Shown piece after piece: positions 33,385-41,477 of a DNA stretch of 47,190 bases. The DNA is from Opitutaceae bacterium. GTDB taxonomy: Bacteria; Verrucomicrobiota; Verrucomicrobiia; Opitutales; Opitutaceae. The notes under the pieces were generated by a model. That model did no database searches. It saw nothing but the letters and a program-made list of their open reading frames with translations, and was not told where the DNA came from. The translations under genes and the position numbers were made by a program. The stretch lies in assembly GCA_947474995.1 (NCBI GenBank), contig CANJNJ010000023.1:1-47190 (forward strand). The letters run 5' to 3'. The first letter of the stretch is position 1, and each line of letters starts with the position of its first letter.

Positions 33385-35016
33385 TTAAAACCGCTGCGCG
33401 AGGTTCAGGTCGACGAGTGAATCCACGTCGATCCAATGACCCTGCACGTAGTGGATGCGCACACCGCGGCCCGTCGCGACGAAGTGGTTCAACAGGTCCG
33501 TCATTTGCAACCGCGCCAGGTCGCCGGCCGCGCGGCGCGCGACCACATAGTCGCGGGCCCAACCGAGCCCCGCGGCCGAAAGTTTCAACAATCCGATCCA
33601 TTCGCCGTGGAATTCGTCGCGCGGTTCGGCCACCTCGGCGTGCTCGAGCCGCACGTCGTCGTCGAGAAAATCCCGCGGCGACGGCGGCCGGGAAGCGCGC
33701 ACGTAGTCCGAGGCATGCGGCGCCCGGCCATCCTCACGGAAACGGGAATCGACCGCGATCACGATGTCCGCGGGATCGCGGAGCAACAGGGTAGCGATGA
33801 AACCGCGAAAGAGAATATCGCCAAAAGCGACGAGGGTGTCCGCCCCGTCCGACGCCGCCGGATCGGCCAGCGCGACGGCCAGCGAGGCCAGTTCCCCCGT
33901 CGTCGCGTAATCATCGTTGTCGACCCGCCGCACCCCGGGCAGTTCGACGAGCTCCTTCTTGTAGCCGGCCACCACGGTGATTCCCGTCACTTCCTGCTGG
34001 CGCAGCGTCGTGACGAGCCGTTCGAGAATCGTGGTCGCGCCGATTTTCAACAACGTCTTTGGCCGATCGGCCGTCAGCGGTCCGAGCGCCTCGCCGCGCG
34101 TCGCGGCGAGAATAATCGCCTGGGCGCCGTGCGGGCCGCCGCACCGGTAGCGCCGTTCGGCGTCCTGCAGCTCGGCGTCGCCCTGCAGGCGAAAAATCTC
34201 CCCGAGCGGCGCAATCTCGTCCTCGAGGCCGGCCACCGATTCCTCGCGGCGAATCCGCGCGGCGTTTTCCTGCATGGCCCGCACGCTGGCCCGGAGCTGG
34301 TGATTCGCCCAGATGACCGCGGCCACCCCGTGCTCCCGAAACGCCGCCGTGGGCGTGGCATAGTATTTGGTCGGGATCAGCACGACCGGCAGCCGGCCGG
34401 CCCATTCCCGCAGGAAGGCAAACACCTCGTCGGGCCGGGGTGACTTGCTGTGGACAATCACCGCGTGCGCCCCGGCGCGACGATAGGCTTCGGCCCGGCG
34501 CAGGGCCTCCTCCAGCCCGCGGCCGGCGATCAACGCCTCGGTGCGGGCGATGAGCACAAAGTCGTCGTCGCGCCGCGCATCGAGCGCCGCCTTGATCTTG
34601 CCGCAAAATTCCTCGGCATCCGCCAGCGGCTGCTGCTCGCCGCGGAGAAAGCTGTTCGTCTTGGGAAAGAGCTTGTCCTCGATGCAAAGCCCCGCGACGC
34701 CGCGCTGTTCACACTTGGTCACGAAGCGCCGGAGGGTATTGAAGTCGCCGTGACCGGTGTCGCCGTCGAGGAGAATGGGCACGCCGGTCGCATCGGTCAT
34801 GAACTCCACCTGCTCCAGCACCTGCGTCCACGTGGCCTCGTTGTTGTCGCGCACGCCGAGTGCCGCCGCGAGCGTGAGCCCGCTCGCCCACACGCCGGGA
34901 AACCCGGCCTCTTCCGCGATCCGCGCCGAGACGGCGTTGTGCGCTTCCAGCAGAAACTCGAGCGAGCCGGAACCGAGGAGCCCGCGGAGGCGGGTGGTTT
35001 TACGGGGTGTCGTCAT
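33385..35016 (-). CDS. aepX: PEP mutase fused to a nucleotidyltransferase domain
   Basis: 543 residues in two parts. Residues 1-290 are a phosphoenolpyruvate mutase with the diagnostic EDKLFPKTNSF loop (E113-D114-K115...P118-K119-x-N121-S122) and LLDGDTGHGD metal ligands (D84, D86). Residues from about 300 form a nucleotidyltransferase: QAIILAATRGEALGPLTADRPKTLLKIG, YKKELVELPGVRRVDNDDYATTGE split over the sheet, and a C-terminal IDVDSLVDLNLA. The GxGxR glycine loop is replaced by ATRGEALG, a form I recall in other PepM fusions. PEP mutase starts C-P bond synthesis. The start overlaps the transaminase stop by 4 bp. Confidence 0.92.
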   Translation of the reverse strand: MTTPRKTTRLRGLLGSGSLEFLLEAHNAVSARIAEEAGFPGVWASGLTLAAALGVRDNNEATWTQVLEQVEFMTDATGVPILLDGDTGHGDFNTLRRFVTKCEQRGVAGLCIEDKLFPKTNSFLRGEQQPLADAEEFCGKIKAALDARRDDDFVLIARTEALIAGRGLEEALRRAEAYRRAGAHAVIVHSKSPRPDEVFAFLREWAGRLPVVLIPTKYYATPTAAFREHGVAAVIWANHQLRASVRAMQENAARIRREESVAGLEDEIAPLGEIFRLQGDAELQDAERRYRCGGPHGAQAIILAATRGEALGPLTADRPKTLLKIGATTILERLVTTLRQQEVTGITVVAGYKKELVELPGVRRVDNDDYATTGELASLAVALADPAASDGADTLVAFGDILFRGFIATLLLRDPADIVIAVDSRFREDGRAPHASDYVRASRPPSPRDFLDDDVRLEHAEVAEPRDEFHGEWIGLLKLSAAGLGWARDYVVARRAAGDLARLQMTDLLNHFVATGRGVRIHYVQGHWIDVDSLVDLNLAQRF

Positions 35017-36137
35017 GGAGCCGGCGCGGCGCTGACGATTCCGCGGGCGCGGAGAAAATCGGCGAGATGGCGCAGGAAAAGTTCGAGGTCCGCGGGGGTC
35101 AGGTCTCCGAGATTGGCGACGCGAAAGGAGCGCAGGCCGGGAATCTTTCCCGGGTACACCGTGAGGTCGCGCGCGTAGAGATAATCGTGCATCGCGTCGA
35201 AACTCCACGCCGGGTGCGCGGGCTCGAGAAACGCGGTGAGCAGTCGCGATTGCCAGCGGTCCGGCACCAGGCAGGCAAAGCCGAGCCGGCGCATGCCGGC
35301 CAGCAGCACGGCATGGCACGCCGCATACCGCGCGTGCCGGGCGGCGGCGCCTTCGGCAAAAAATTCGTCCAGGGCGGCATCGAGCGCGTGCAGCACCTGC
35401 ACCGGGGGGGTATAGAGAAACTGCCCTTGCTCCTCCTGCGTCCGCCATTGCCCGGGCAAATTGAGATAGAGGCTCCGGCGCGGGCGGGCGGCCGCCTGGA
35501 GAAGCAGTTCGCGCCGCACGATCGCGAAGCTGAGGCCGGGCAGCCCCTGCAGGCATTTATTGGCGGAACTCACCACGCAGTCGGCGGGCGTCGCGCGCAA
35601 GTCGAGCGGCACACCGCCGAGGGATGACATGGCGTCGATGATCGTCACGACGCCTCGCGCGCGGCAGGCGGCGACCACGGCCTCGAGCGGATTGAGCATC
35701 CCGGTCGTGGTCTCATGATGGACGAGAAAACAGTGGGTCGCCGCGGGCGCTGCTCCGAGGGCGGTCTCGACCGCGGCGGCCGCCGGAAATTCGCCCCAAC
35801 CCAGGGACAGGGTGCGGTGCGGCAGGGCATGCGCCTCGGCAATCTCGCCGGCGCGACGACCGTAGGCCCCGTTCTCAATGACGAGCAGTTGATCGCCGGC
35901 GCCGACCAGCGACGATAAGGCGGCTTCGACGGCCAGCGTGCCGGAGCCGGCCAGCAGCACCACCGTGTGCGTCGACTCGCCGTGGACCGTCGCGAGGAGT
36001 TTGCGGCGCACCGCCGCGAGGAGTTCGCCGAACTCACGCTCCCGCGGACAAAGATCGGGCATGAGCAGCGCCTGCTTCACCCGCTCGCTGGTGGTGCAGG
36101 GGCCGGGGTTAAGGAGAATCTTACGCGGCACCGGCAT
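35013..36137 (-). CDS. phnW: 2-Aminoethylphosphonate-pyruvate transaminase
   Basis: 374 residues, class V PLP aminotransferase. N-terminus KILLNPGPCTTSERVKQAL, GSGTLAVEAALSSL, HHETTTGMLNP, DAMSSLGG (D168) and the PLP lysine in SSANKCLQGLPG (K194) match PhnW. Alongside PEP mutase and the decarboxylase it acts in the biosynthetic direction, turning phosphonoacetaldehyde into 2-aminoethylphosphonate with an amino donor. There is no phosphonatase or C-P lyase nearby, so degradation is unlikely. Overlaps the nucleotidyltransferase end by 17 bp and aepX by 4 bp. Other class V aminotransferases, such as serine-glyoxylate, fit less well. Confidence 0.92.
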   Translation of the reverse strand: MPVPRKILLNPGPCTTSERVKQALLMPDLCPREREFGELLAAVRRKLLATVHGESTHTVVLLAGSGTLAVEAALSSLVGAGDQLLVIENGAYGRRAGEIAEAHALPHRTLSLGWGEFPAAAAVETALGAAPAATHCFLVHHETTTGMLNPLEAVVAACRARGVVTIIDAMSSLGGVPLDLRATPADCVVSSANKCLQGLPGLSFAIVRRELLLQAAARPRRSLYLNLPGQWRTQEEQGQFLYTPPVQVLHALDAALDEFFAEGAAARHARYAACHAVLLAGMRRLGFACLVPDRWQSRLLTAFLEPAHPAWSFDAMHDYLYARDLTVYPGKIPGLRSFRVANLGDLTPADLELFLRHLADFLRARGIVSAAPAP

Positions 36138-36909
36138 GGAGGGACTGATTCAGGGCGGGCAGCACGACCCGGACGGCGCGGTCGTGTTGCGCCACATCGT
36201 CGATCTCCGCCCACAGCAAATCGGGGACAGCCAGAAGGCGGATCGGATGATCGGCCGCGAGGGCCGTCAGGCCGTCGTCGTAGTGATAGTTCGAAGGCAC
36301 GGCGGCGCGCGTCTCGTAGTGGCGGCAAAGGGCAGTGAAAAACTCCCGCGTCAGCCGGCTAATCCCGGTAAACTCTCCGGCGGGCGCCTCACCGGCCAGA
36401 CGCGGCTTGGACAATTCGCGCAGCCGGCCATTCGCACCGTAGGCCAAAACCTCGTCGCCCTGTCCCGTCGGTCCGGAGACAAGCACGTGGTCGCCCCGCG
36501 GTGCGGCCAGCAGGGCCGTGAGCGCCCGCGGTTCGAAAAGCAAATCGGATTCGAGCAACAGCAAATCGCCGGGAACCGCATCCCGGGCCAGCCAAAGCGA
36601 ATGCATCGAACCGGTGCGGGCAAAGTCCGGGTTATGCCGCTGGCGCACCGGCGACGCGGCCGTGGCGAGAAATTCGCGATAAGCCTCCGCGCCAAAGCCC
36701 GTTACCAGCACCGTGTCGGTGATTCCCGCGTGGCGCAGCGCATCGAGCGCCCGTTGCACCAGGGGAACGCCGCCCAGGCGAAGGAGACCTTTCGGTTTAT
36801 CGTAAAAGCCGCGCAGCCGCGAGCCTAGGCCGGCAGCGAGGATTACGGCGGTAATCGCGGAAGTGGTGGACGAACCGGACGACACACGACGAAGTAAGTG
36901 CGGCGTCAC
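36121..36909 (-). CDS. Nucleotidyltransferase, putative AEP cytidylyltransferase (PntC-like)
   Basis: 262 residues. A Rossmann-like NTP transferase with an intact glycine loop and lysine: AVILAAGLGSRLRGFYDKPKGLLRLGG, here cited in parts: AAGLGSRLRG (about 25-34) and DKPKGLLRLGG. LLLLESDLLFEP carries the metal Asp and WAEIDDVAQ a second acidic pair. In the AEP operon context the natural role is activation of AEP with CTP to CMP-AEP, as PntC does, giving the donor for the CEPT-like transferase. A sugar nucleotide or choline role is possible. The N-terminal ~20 residues look non-conserved, so the true start may be a little downstream of 36909. Confidence 0.82.
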   Translation of the reverse strand: MTPHLLRRVSSGSSTTSAITAVILAAGLGSRLRGFYDKPKGLLRLGGVPLVQRALDALRHAGITDTVLVTGFGAEAYREFLATAASPVRQRHNPDFARTGSMHSLWLARDAVPGDLLLLESDLLFEPRALTALLAAPRGDHVLVSGPTGQGDEVLAYGANGRLRELSKPRLAGEAPAGEFTGISRLTREFFTALCRHYETRAAVPSNYHYDDGLTALAADHPIRLLAVPDLLWAEIDDVAQHDRAVRVVLPALNQSLHAGAA

Positions 36910-37432
36910 GCATGCGGCGAGCGCGAAAGACCGGAGCAGGCACCAGCGCGCGCGCAGGCCAAGCCTCCCGCCCGCGTCGGGCGACCCGACAGGCAGCGGT
37001 AACCATGCAACCCGTGCTCACCTCGGGGCATTCGAGACTGTCATGAATTTGGATTTCTGATCGAATTTGGTCGGACCGCGTTCCATGGAGTTGAGGGTTG
37101 AGCGATGAGAGATGAGCGATCGGTTTTCAGAGCTGAAGCGCGCTCTCTCCCGCCCAAAATGAGATTCACCGTCTGGTTCGGTTCTCGACTCGCAGCCCTC
37201 AACGCTCAACTGAACTCCTCCGGCGAACCCGGGTTCATCCAGTCGGAGGGCGTTCGCTCTCCGAGAACGAATCCACTGCACGGTGGAACCCGATGTCCTC
37301 ATCGGTTTTTGCACGGCGCACTCTCCCGTCAGCCCGGTTGGGACAACGGGCTCCATCTTCTATGGCCTCGTTACGGCTAAGGCCGGCCGCAACGAAACCC
37401 GGCCCTCCACCGCGCACAAAACGCCGGCTCGC
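36910..37432 (+). other. Intergenic region with REP-like repeats
   Basis: 523 bases without a supported gene, upstream of the phosphonate operon. It holds an imperfect inverted pair of GTTGAGGGTTGAGCG-type sequence (37090-37104 and 37197-37218) and one copy of the 138-bp dispersed repeat (37243-37380). The phosphonate operon promoter should lie between about 36910 and 37080, but I cannot place it. Confidence 0.55.
37243..37380 (+). repeat. 138-bp dispersed repeat, copy A
   Basis: Aligns without gaps at the conserved marks with 44341-44478 (offset 7098), and partly in reverse with 46831-46903. It contains two palindromic cores: AACCCGATGTCCTCATCGG and AGCCCGGTTGGGACAACGG. Intergenic REP/BIME-type element. 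Confidence 0.85.
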
Positions 37433-37951
37433 TTAACGCGCTCCGATCACATCCGAGGCGCCATCGTCCCGCACCACTTTCGCATTGGAACCGCCGGACA
37501 GGGTCGATGCCGAGCCGCTTTGCAGCTTCACGCGTTCGCCCGGCGCCAGCGGCGGGACGCCCGGTTCGCGTTCCTGCACGATCACCACGCGCCGGCCGCC
37601 TTCGAGCATGATCGTGATTTCCTCGCCCAGCTTATCATCGAGTTTCGAGCCCGCCGCACTTCCCGCCATCGAACCAACCACGGCGGCGACGGCCCGTTCC
37701 GGCGCACCCAGAATGGCGCCTTGGACCGCGGCGGCGCCCAATCTCGCACCCCGACCCGCTGAGCCGGCCTGCTCGGCCTGACCCTTGATCACCACGTCGC
37801 GGACGGAAACGATTTCGCCGCGCTGTTCCGAAACCACCTGGCCGACCTGACTGCGGTCGTAGACCGGCAGACCGGAAGAAGCGCTGTTACAACCCGCGAA
37901 AAGAGCGAGCAGCGCACCGGCGGAGACAAAAAAGATATTTTCCAAGCGCAT
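37433..37951 (-). CDS. Glycine-zipper lipoprotein
   Basis: 172 residues with a lipobox, LLALFAGC (modified Cys about residue 21), then a short linker and a Gly/Ala-rich zipper such as GARLGAAAVQGAILG and VVGSMAGSAAGS, ending in a beta-rich tail (ITIMLEGGRRVVIVQ). This matches SlyB/17-kDa-antigen-like outer-membrane lipoproteins. Start at MRLENIFF (37951), because upstream residues add nothing conserved. It is similar in plan to the neighbouring gene 38005-38460. Confidence 0.75.
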   Translation of the reverse strand: MRLENIFFVSAGALLALFAGCNSASSGLPVYDRSQVGQVVSEQRGEIVSVRDVVIKGQAEQAGSAGRGARLGAAAVQGAILGAPERAVAAVVGSMAGSAAGSKLDDKLGEEITIMLEGGRRVVIVQEREPGVPPLAPGERVKLQSGSASTLSGGSNAKVVRDDGASDVIGAR

Positions 37952-38004
37952 CGCTGACGGAAGGACTACCACCACCACCGAATGTTTCAAGGCCTCTGCC
38001 CTGG

Positions 38005-38460
38005 CTACGGCACCAAAACGCGGGCGCCCCCTGCTCCGCTCGCAACCCCCACCCGGTCACCCACGGCAAACGTCGGCGGCGACTCCTGCGTCACCACGAC
38101 CACCGAACCATTCTCGAGTTTGATCGTCAACTCGGCCGCCGCCTTGCGCGTCGCCGCTTCTTCCACCGCCTGGCCCGCCACCGCTCCCACGACAGCACCC
38201 CCGGCCCGGGCCAAATCACGCCCCACGCCCTGCCCGACCCCGCCAGCCGCGGCCGAACCGCTGAGCCCGCCACCGACCAGGCCAATCTGGCCGCGCTCAC
38301 CCTCGACGACGACCGGGCTCACCTGCTGGACCGTGCCGTACTCGATGTGCTGCAACTGGCCAACCTGCCGCCGGTTCACGACGCGGCTCCCCGAAGGAAA
38401 CGTACACCCGGCGCCGAGAACCACCACCGCGATCGCCATCCCTGCGAGTCTTGGATTCAT
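38005..38460 (-). CDS. Glycine-zipper lipoprotein, paralogue
   Basis: 151 residues. Lipobox-like VVVLGAGC with Cys near residue 19, then VNRRQVGQLQHIEYG, a Gly/Ala-rich zipper (GLSGSAAAGGVGQGVG, VVGAVAGQAVEEA) and a C-terminal LTIKLENGSVVVVTQE. Same layout as 37433-37951, so the two are likely duplicates. Family members stabilise the outer membrane or act in stress. The ATG at 38460 precedes a good signal sequence; the frame opens further upstream without support. Confidence 0.75.
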   Translation of the reverse strand: MNPRLAGMAIAVVVLGAGCTFPSGSRVVNRRQVGQLQHIEYGTVQQVSPVVVEGERGQIGLVGGGLSGSAAAGGVGQGVGRDLARAGGAVVGAVAGQAVEEAATRKAAAELTIKLENGSVVVVTQESPPTFAVGDRVGVASGAGGARVLVP

Positions 38461-38583
38461 GCGTGAAGAGACGCCTGAAATCAGCGGACGGTTTCGATCC
38501 CGCAACTTAGCGTTTACCCAAACGCACCCCTGATAACGCCCTGCCCCCCCCCGCACTCACCGCGTCTCCCGGCAGCGAATCCA

Positions 38584-38608
38584 GTTTGTCATCTATTAGA
38601 TGACAAAC
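38584..38608 (+). promoter_or_regulatory. 25-bp perfect palindrome, candidate operator
   Basis: GTTTGTCATCTA, one central T, then TAGATGACAAAC: 12-base arms with a single-base centre. It lies 124 bases upstream of the 38460 lipoprotein start and 30 bases past the cupin stop. The tiny loop and AT-rich sequence in a GC-rich genome suggest a dimeric repressor site rather than a terminator. No regulator gene is adjacent. Confidence 0.5.
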
Positions 38609-38638
38609 ATGGCGGGCGGCAAAAGGACGGCGGCGGGG

Positions 38639-39079
38639 TTACTTCGTCACTTTGACCACGAAATAGTTAATCGTACCGTTGACCTCTTTGAACCAGTGCG
38701 GGACGCCGCTCGGGATGACCATGACGTCACCTTTGACCAATTTGCGCTCGACGCCGCCGGCGATTTCCTTGCCCCGGACTTCACTCGGACCGGACGCCTT
38801 CGGTTCGACGACATTGCCGCCGGTCACAAACGTCGCGGAGCCATCGACAATGTACAAGATGTCCGTGTCGTGCTCGTGGACTTCCGGGATGCCCGCCATG
38901 ACGCGGTGTCCGGCCTGAATTTTGTAGCTGGAATTGGCGGCGAGCGGCAGCCCCTTCGCGAAGGCGTCGGCCATTTTGGCATGGTCGAGGAGGTAGGGCT
39001 CCTTGGGTGGCGCATCGGCGGCGACGGCGAGGCGGGCGGTGGCAAATGCGATCAGGACCAGAACCGGGATGAGCTTCAT
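38639..39079 (-). CDS. Secreted cupin-domain protein
   Basis: 146 residues. Signal peptide (about 1-20, ends AVAA), then a single cupin barrel: AGIPEVHEHDTDILYIVDGSA (metal His at HEHD), and the second motif KLVKGDVMVIPSGVPHWFKE. Small periplasmic cupins may be isomerases, dioxygenases or sensors; substrate unknown. ATG 39079 is clear because it starts MKLIPVLVLIAFAT. No operon partner on the same strand. Confidence 0.82.
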   Translation of the reverse strand: MKLIPVLVLIAFATARLAVAADAPPKEPYLLDHAKMADAFAKGLPLAANSSYKIQAGHRVMAGIPEVHEHDTDILYIVDGSATFVTGGNVVEPKASGPSEVRGKEIAGGVERKLVKGDVMVIPSGVPHWFKEVNGTINYFVVKVTK

Positions 39080-39450
39080 TTTGATAACGAGTTCGAGATT
39101 CGCGCCACGGTAACGAGCGCTTTGGTTGAGGGGTAAGACGGAGCGAGCAGCAAAACCAGCCCCGCGCGCTTGGCGAGGAATGAATCTTCGACGCATAAAG
39201 GCCCCATTATGGCTATACCGCAGACTACCGGAATTCCGGCAGTCTGCGCACGTGCATCGGAATGCGAGACCGGCCCACTTGGGCGCCGGAGGGCCGCATC
39301 CTTGATGCCATGGGACGGGCTTGGAAGGGGTTTCACGCTCGAACAAAACCCCAGGTGGGGTCCGTCCCTCCTTCAATTTCTGCGGACTTCGTGACTGGTG
39401 GACCGTGCGCTCCGCGCGCGGTCCGGCGGCGCGCGGAGCGCACCGCCCAC
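39080..39450 (+). other. Intergenic region with palindromes
   Basis: 371 bases with no supported gene. It carries a 30-bp near-perfect palindrome (39219-39248) and a strong GC-rich hairpin against the end of the esterase gene (39398-39451). A small plus-strand frame at 39170-39394 crosses the palindrome and has no family match. Confidence 0.55.
39219..39248 (+). repeat. 30-bp palindrome centred on GAATTC
   Basis: CGCAGACTACCGGAA pairs with TTCCGGCAGTCTGCG with one mismatch. Upstream ATTATGGCTATAC is AT-rich. Could be a REP element or a DNA-binding site. Confidence 0.6.
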
Positions 39451-39451
39451 C
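39398..39451 (-). terminator. Strong hairpin downstream of esterase/SMP-30 gene
   Basis: GGTGGACCGTGCGCTCCGCG and CGCGGAGCGCACCGCCCACC pair almost completely around a short GC-rich loop. It begins at the stop codon of the minus-strand gene 39451-41226 and lacks a U-tract, so it is a REP-like or rho-independent-like stabilising hairpin rather than a standard terminator. Confidence 0.5.
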
Positions 39452-41226
39452 TACAACCGCGGGGCCGGCGGTTTGTTCGGGACGTCCCAGCCGTTGGCGC
39501 CAGTGGTGTTGAGCTTTCGCTTGTAGACCTTGTCGCCGCACGTTGCGAACAGTGTGTCGAATTTTTCACCCCCAAAGACGAGGTTGGCGACGCGACGATT
39601 CGGCGTCGGGATAATCGCGTTCACCCGGCCCGCCTGGTCGCAGATTTGTATGCCCATCCGCGTCGCGACATAAAGCCATCCGGCGCGATCGCAGCGCATA
39701 CCGTCGGGCCCCGCCTCGTCCGCCGAGTCCACCTGATGCAGGTGATAATACTTCTGCTTGTTCGCGAGCGTTCCATCCGCCTGCACCCCGTAGCTGTAGA
39801 TCCAGTGCGAGCGAAAATCCGCCACGTAAAGCAGCGACTGGTCCGGCGACAGCGTGATACCGTTGGCGAAGCGCATGCCCGTCTCGTCCACCGCCACTTT
39901 CGAACCGTCGGGCCGGATCAGCCAGACCTTGCTCGGCTCGGCGCCGTTGTTGGCGTTCGGATTCGTGGCGTAGATGTTGCCGTTGTGCGCCACGACCAGA
40001 TCGTTGCCCGCGAGGCCCTCGGCGATCACCGCCGTATTGCCGGCCGCATCATAGGCCACGATCTTTTTCTCGCCCGCCGCGACCACGTAGCGCCGTCCAT
40101 CCGGCCCGAAATGCTGGCCATTGGCGCGCTTGGTGTCGGCCACCACTTCGGTGACCTTGCCGTCGAGGGCGATCTTGTAGCCTTTGCTCGCCTGAATATC
40201 GTTGAAGAACACCTCGCCCTTCGCGTTCACGGCCGGCCCTTCGGTGAAACGATAACCTTCGCCCACGAGCTGCCAGTCTTCGCCCGGAATCAACAGGGAG
40301 GCGAGGACCGCATTCTTGGTCGGCGCCGCGGCCTTCACCGGCTGCGGCCAGCCTTTCCACAGCCAGCGCACCGCGTCGGGGAAAATCGCCAACGGGTGTT
40401 TGTCGTCGTGTCCGCCGTCGCCCCAGGCATGCTCCACTTCATAACCCGCAAAGGTAAGCGCGCGCTCGAGCGTCTGATTCGCCATCCACCAGTCGCCGCC
40501 ATAGATATTGTTGTCGTTGGAACCACCCTGCAAAAACACCCGCAACGGCTTCGGCTCGAACTTGCGGATGAGGGTCGGATAGAGATCGCCCCCGCGCAGG
40601 CCGACAAACGTGCCGCGCGCGCTGAAAATTCGCGTGAAGGAATCAGGCCGCTCCCACGCCGCCGTAAACGCGCAAATCGCCCCGCTGCTCGCGCCGCTGA
40701 TCGCCCGATCGGCCCCGGACTTCGAAAGGTGGATCGCTCGGCCGTCGCTGGTCTTTTTCGTTTCCACGTCCGGCAGTAGTTCTTCGAGGAGAAACCGCAC
40801 GTAGGCATCCCCGAGCCCATCGTACTCGTAGCTGCGATTGAAGCGATCGAGCGCGTGCGCGGGATCGGACGCCTTGGCGATCCCCGGGCGGACAAACACC
40901 CCAATCATCACCGGGATTTCGCCCCGGGCGATCAGGTTGTCGAACACCGTCGGCGCATTCCACTGCACGCCGTCTTGATTCACGTGCAGGCAGGCCGGCT
41001 TGGCCGGATCGTACTGGCGCGGCACGTAGACGGTCACCTCATGCACCGTCCCGGGAAAAATCTTCGAGGTGGTGAACGCGTACTTGAAGACCTCGCCCTT
41101 CGGCACGCCGGGTTGTTCGGAAAGATCGCGATGCGGCACATAGTCGTTGGCCGCGCGCCCGGCGGTAACCAGCGCACAACACGCGGCCAGCAGGAGGAGG
41201 AACGGGAGACAATTTTTTGGGGTCAT
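39451..41226 (-). CDS. Secreted esterase fused to SMP-30/gluconolactonase domain
   Basis: 591 residues with signal peptide (about 1-26, ends GRAA). Residues 30-300 are an alpha/beta-hydrolase esterase of the Fes/enterochelin type: VTVYVPRQYDPAKPACL, nucleophile in ISGASSGAICAFTAAWE, and a final GDGGHDDKHPLAIFPDA with the catalytic His region. Residues 310-591 are an SMP-30/gluconolactonase beta-propeller: RFTEGPAVNAKGEVFFNDI, ANGITLSPDQSLLYVAD, SADEAGPDGMRCDRAGWLYVA. Both activities suit breakdown of plant or algal carbohydrate esters and lactones in the periplasm. This two-domain order is seen in Planctomycetes and Verrucomicrobia. The ATG at 41226 begins the signal. Confidence 0.87.
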   Translation of the reverse strand: MTPKNCLPFLLLLAACCALVTAGRAANDYVPHRDLSEQPGVPKGEVFKYAFTTSKIFPGTVHEVTVYVPRQYDPAKPACLHVNQDGVQWNAPTVFDNLIARGEIPVMIGVFVRPGIAKASDPAHALDRFNRSYEYDGLGDAYVRFLLEELLPDVETKKTSDGRAIHLSKSGADRAISGASSGAICAFTAAWERPDSFTRIFSARGTFVGLRGGDLYPTLIRKFEPKPLRVFLQGGSNDNNIYGGDWWMANQTLERALTFAGYEVEHAWGDGGHDDKHPLAIFPDAVRWLWKGWPQPVKAAAPTKNAVLASLLIPGEDWQLVGEGYRFTEGPAVNAKGEVFFNDIQASKGYKIALDGKVTEVVADTKRANGQHFGPDGRRYVVAAGEKKIVAYDAAGNTAVIAEGLAGNDLVVAHNGNIYATNPNANNGAEPSKVWLIRPDGSKVAVDETGMRFANGITLSPDQSLLYVADFRSHWIYSYGVQADGTLANKQKYYHLHQVDSADEAGPDGMRCDRAGWLYVATRMGIQICDQAGRVNAIIPTPNRRVANLVFGGEKFDTLFATCGDKVYKRKLNTTGANGWDVPNKPPAPRL

Positions 41227-41340
41227 GGGAAAAATCGACCTAACTTTGGCTCGAAGGAAACTCCAAACCGACGCCGAAGAACAGGACATTACCCTGTCAC
41301 GAACCTTAACCCATTCCGCCACGACGGTTCTGCTGGGGAC

Positions 41341-41390
41341 GCGGCGCCCTCGCCGCGTGAAATGCGAAAAAACCGCGACGAGGGCGCCGC
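41341..41390 (+). repeat. REP-like hairpin between ThuA and esterase genes
   Basis: GCGGCGCCCTCG (41341-41352) is perfectly complementary to CGAGGGCGCCGC (41379-41390), with a 26-base loop holding GAAAAAACC. It fills the 251-bp gap and could separate transcription of the two minus-strand genes. Confidence 0.65.
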
Positions 41391-41477
41391 GGCTCCAACG
41401 CACGTTGGCGAAAGTGCCGGATAGCCCCCACGCCTGGACCCGGTGAATCTCCCGCGATCCAGCGCACCCACCCACGC

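Noticed and set aside
32186-36909. Phosphonate degradation cluster
   Set aside because: PEP mutase and phosphonopyruvate decarboxylase are biosynthetic and no phosphonatase or C-P lyase genes are present.
39262-40779. 505-residue plus-strand frame opposite the esterase gene
   Set aside because: Antisense shadow; the minus strand has signal peptide, catalytic motifs and propeller repeats.
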